From contig NZ_QUOT01000001.1 in assembly GCF_003390375.1 (NCBI RefSeq), forward strand, positions 3,968,001 through 4,032,000: DNA of 64,000 bases, given 5' to 3'. Position 1 is the first letter of the stretch. Every line of letters starts with the position of its first letter. A program made the position numbers and the translations under genes. Positions 61,607-64,000 of the stretch are shown here, one piece after another. The notes beneath the pieces were generated by a model. The model did not search any database and was not told the origin of the DNA. It saw only the letters and a program-made list of their open reading frames with translations. The stretch comes from Thalassotalea euphylliae (lineage in GTDB: Bacteria; Pseudomonadota; Gammaproteobacteria; Enterobacterales; Alteromonadaceae).

Positions 61607-62066
61607 TATTTCCGATAATAAGTGTTAGTCTATGCCTTAAACAAAGGCTTATTGTCCAACCCATTAATCTATCCTGTCTCATCCGCGATTTTCTAATTCC
61701 AGCTCAGCTCATAGTTTTAACCTAATTTTACTTAGTTTTGTTGAAAGCTTTCTGATTAATAAAATACTTACTAAGCTAATAAATGTTATGTAGGAATTTA
61801 CCTATTTATCTTAATCCCCTTAATGTAAAGCTAGCTTTCGTAAAGGGTTACAGCAGTCTCCTCGAATATAAAATTTCTGCTGCCCTCTAATGATCGTGTT
61901 GTCAAATAAAAAACTAATAAACCTTAAAAAGGTAATGCTGATTTGGCGTAGATAAGTCGTACAAGTTGACAGGAAGCTATTTGGACTATTTCTATGCCAT
62001 AAAAGTAACTTGCTAATTATCCAAAAATTATGAAGTAAATTAATGCTTAATCACTAGAGGCATAAA
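61607..62066. other. Intergenic region after tsf
   Basis: A 460-base AT-rich gap with no supported gene, RNA or repeat. An AGAGG ribosome site followed by an ATG at 62067 lies at its end; see the next entry. Confidence 0.5.
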
Positions 62067-62106
62067 ATGAAAAATACTATTACAACCAATAGGTTATTTT
62101 TTTTGT

Positions 62107-62796
62107 TTGTTGTTTAGCATTAGCTGCTTCTGTTCCTCAGCAGAGCAGACACAAAAAGAGCTTTTGACCATATGTATTGGGCAAGCATCGAGTTCTGCAA
62201 AAAATATCAAACTTGATACTTTTATGGCGGAATTGTTTGAAACAACCAACCTTAACCCTAAATTGTTTTTTAGCCCAGCTAAAAGAGCTGAATACTTATT
62301 TAAAGTCGGTAAGTGCGGTGGCTTTTTTGTATCGTCCAGTGACTTTCCTACACAAATTGATCGATATGATATCGTCTACGTACCTGAGCCTATTATGAAT
62401 GTGGATGTCGACGCATTTGTGCTCAAGGAAGGTGTTTGTAGTGCAGAGCATAGCTGTTTGAGCAGTCTTGTTAAGTCACAAGTGCTCGGTGTTTTTCGCT
62501 CTCATGCACTTTTCAAGTACCTTCAAACCAAAACGAGAGCGTCAATAGTAGAAATAACGTTATTGGATCAGGGCGTCAAAATGCTTGAACAAAGCAGATT
62601 AGATGTGCTCGTAATACCAAATGTCATTATCGAAACAAGAGGACTGTCGAAGGTCGAAAGCGTTGCGTCAGTTGAACTATATCTATGGCTAGACAAAAAA
62701 CATGCGCCCTATGTGAACGAAATTTCATCACAAATTCGACGTTTAAAAACAGAGCCTCTATGGAAATCTATATTTCATACGAATAATTCTAGTTAG
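62107..62796 (+). CDS. Periplasmic binding protein-like (SBP_bac_3 type), possibly frameshifted at its signal peptide
   Basis: A 229-residue reading frame resembling small type-2 periplasmic binding proteins (LTICIGQASSSAKNIKLDTFM, FSPAKRAEYLFKVGKCGGFF, KMLEQSRLDVLVIPN). As read it starts at TTG with no ribosome site. An ATG at 62067 with AGAGG ahead encodes MKNTITTNRLFF and then meets a run of eight T (62097-62104); removing one T would join it to this frame and create a complete signal peptide. So the gene is either frameshifted, phase-variable or hit by a sequencing error. Substrate unknown. Confidence 0.6.
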   Translation: MLFSISCFCSSAEQTQKELLTICIGQASSSAKNIKLDTFMAELFETTNLNPKLFFSPAKRAEYLFKVGKCGGFFVSSSDFPTQIDRYDIVYVPEPIMNVDVDAFVLKEGVCSAEHSCLSSLVKSQVLGVFRSHALFKYLQTKTRASIVEITLLDQGVKMLEQSRLDVLVIPNVIIETRGLSKVESVASVELYLWLDKKHAPYVNEISSQIRRLKTEPLWKSIFHTNNSS

Positions 62797-62851
62797 GTTT
62801 TGACTACATAAGTAATGTAGTCTTTACGTATTTAGCTTCACCGGAATTTGA

Positions 62852-63232
62852 ATGGCAAAACTATTATGTTACACAACTGCGGTTTTCTTTTTGCTTTACG
62901 GCTTAGGGTTTATCTTTTTCCCAATTGAAATGGCGCTCTTGATAACCGATGCAAGTCCAACGAGTACTTCCGCTATTATTGATTTTCGAGCCACGTATGG
63001 CGGCGCACAATTGGCCATTGGTTTGCTGCTACTACTCATTGTAAAAGTTCGAAATGATATTGACTTAGCATTAACACTGGTTGCGCTTTTGTTGCTATCA
63101 ATGGCATTGGGTCGCCTTACAGGTATAGTGATTGATGGTGACCCAAATCTCATCATGTGCATTTATCTAGCCGCAGAATTGGCATTTGGCGTTATGGCAT
63201 TGTGGTTAAAGCTGCGCTTAAAAGTGGAGTAA
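62852..63232 (+). CDS. DUF4345 family membrane protein
   Basis: A 126-residue protein with four hydrophobic helices. FRATYGGAQLAIGLLLL in the second helix and LGRLTGIVIDGDPNLIM are typical of DUF4345. Function unknown. It lies 55 bases after the binding-protein-like gene and may share its transcript; both separate tsf from pyrH, which are adjacent in most relatives. Confidence 0.78.
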   Translation: MAKLLCYTTAVFFLLYGLGFIFFPIEMALLITDASPTSTSAIIDFRATYGGAQLAIGLLLLLIVKVRNDIDLALTLVALLLLSMALGRLTGIVIDGDPNLIMCIYLAAELAFGVMALWLKLRLKVE

Positions 63233-63388
63233 AATATCTAATTCGCATATTAAATAACCGCTTTTTTCTATTAAAACGCCGCTAAATTCCCTTTCTTTAT
63301 TTAAAGCTTTAGATGTTTTGTAAAAACCATTAAAATAGCCGCGGTCAATTTCGGCTGCGACAGTTTTATCTACAGGAATCTTGAGCTT

Positions 63389-64000
63389 ATGAGCACCAAC
63401 CCTAAACCTACGTATCGTCGTATTCTTCTAAAACTCAGTGGTGAAGCCCTTATGGGTGATGAAGGTTTCGGTATTGATCCGAAAATTCTTGACCGCATGG
63501 CGCAAGAAATTAAAGAACTCGTTGAGTTAGGTATTCAAGTAGGCTTAGTGATCGGTGGTGGTAACTTATTCCGTGGTGCAGGTCTTGCTGAAGCGGGCAT
63601 GAACCGTGTTGTTGGCGACCAAATGGGTATGCTAGCAACCGTAATGAATGGTCTTGCGATGCGTGACGCACTTCACCGTGCTTTTGTAAATGCGCGTTTA
63701 ATGTCGGCAATCGACTTAGCTGGCGTGTGTGACACATACAACTGGGCTGATGCGATTGGCATGTTAAAGTCAGGTCGCGTGGTGATTTTCAGTGCCGGTA
63801 CAGGTAACCCATTCTTTACCACAGATTCAGCTGCGTGTTTACGCGGTATCGAAATTGAAGCTGACGCTGTATTAAAAGCGACAAAAGTTGATGGCATTTA
63901 CTCGGAAGATCCGGTAAAAAATCCAGAAGCAACTTTATACAGCCACTTAACTTACCAAGAAGTGCTAGAAAAAGAATTAAAAGTAATGGACTTAGCGGCC
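63389..64000 (+). CDS. pyrH: UMP kinase (partial, C-terminus beyond window)
   Basis: The first 204 codons of uridylate kinase, open to the last base. RRILLKLSGEALMGDEGFGID and GLVIGGGNLFRGAGL hold the nucleotide-binding lysine and glycine-rich loops; SAGTGNPFFTTDSAACLRG and KVDGIYSEDP are diagnostic. It phosphorylates UMP to UDP in the cytoplasm and is hexameric, with GTP activation and UTP inhibition in the family. AGGAATC lies upstream of the start. About 40 residues are missing. Confidence 0.96.
   Translation, partial: MSTNPKPTYRRILLKLSGEALMGDEGFGIDPKILDRMAQEIKELVELGIQVGLVIGGGNLFRGAGLAEAGMNRVVGDQMGMLATVMNGLAMRDALHRAFVNARLMSAIDLAGVCDTYNWADAIGMLKSGRVVIFSAGTGNPFFTTDSAACLRGIEIEADAVLKATKVDGIYSEDPVKNPEATLYSHLTYQEVLEKELKVMDLAA

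Noticed and set aside
1..64000. tRNA genes, rRNA genes, CRISPR arrays, prophage or plasmid origin
   Set aside because: Looked for by eye in the gaps; no cloverleaf, regularly spaced repeat array, phage module or iteron cluster was seen.

Overview
The window reads as a chromosomal segment of an AT-rich marine gammaproteobacterium, most likely Alteromonadales and close to Colwellia or Thalassotalea. This rests on gene content and order (psp-sap, phhAB-tyrR, dapD-glnD-map next to rpsB-tsf-pyrH), large TonB-dependent receptors, a TtpC-type TonB energiser, and short palindromic repeats with TACCAATT or TATACCC ends. It is inferred from gene families, not from a database search. No tRNA, rRNA or CRISPR array was seen.

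Regions. (1) 1-9975: envelope stress and peptide uptake. A minus-strand pspF-sapABCDF block faces pspABC, followed by the ycjX/ycjF-like pair. (2) 10120-12932: phenylalanine hydroxylase, pterin dehydratase and their likely regulator TyrR, with a TyrR box and an unusual hairpin touching the tyrR start codon. (3) 13158-15550: a DUF3014 membrane protein, the SRP RNA, and a convergent PilZ/ComFB pair that suggests cyclic-dinucleotide sensing. (4) 16247-31267: two TonB-dependent receptors, a TSUP permease, then an unusual set of modification-type enzymes: a TPR-2OG oxygenase, a SAM methyltransferase, a TPR-AspH hydroxylase, a TPR-sulfotransferase and two paralogous 2OG oxygenases. (5) 31682-36628: a complete six-gene TonB2/TtpC-like operon. 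(6) 36703-44200: an accessory zone with tandem MITE-like elements, dusC, a repeat-rich HvfA-type RiPP metallophore precursor without its usual maturases nearby, a CsrB-type regulatory RNA with a GacA box, an IS481-type and an IS3-type element, and a MATE exporter whose start codon coincides with the IS3 target duplication. (7) 44309-53797: mixed housekeeping genes (dgkA, tapT, mmsA, truC) and conserved unknowns. (8) 54061-64000: dapD-glnD-map, a DsbA-like protein, rpsB-tsf and the start of pyrH, with two lesser-known genes between tsf and pyrH.

How the parts may work together. The receptor and oxygenase/sulfotransferase cluster lies directly upstream of a TonB energiser, so uptake of a substrate plus hydroxylation, methylation or sulfation of a peptide, protein or small molecule could be linked. 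That link is inference from proximity. The HvfA-like precursor and the modification cluster are the best candidates for undescribed biology.
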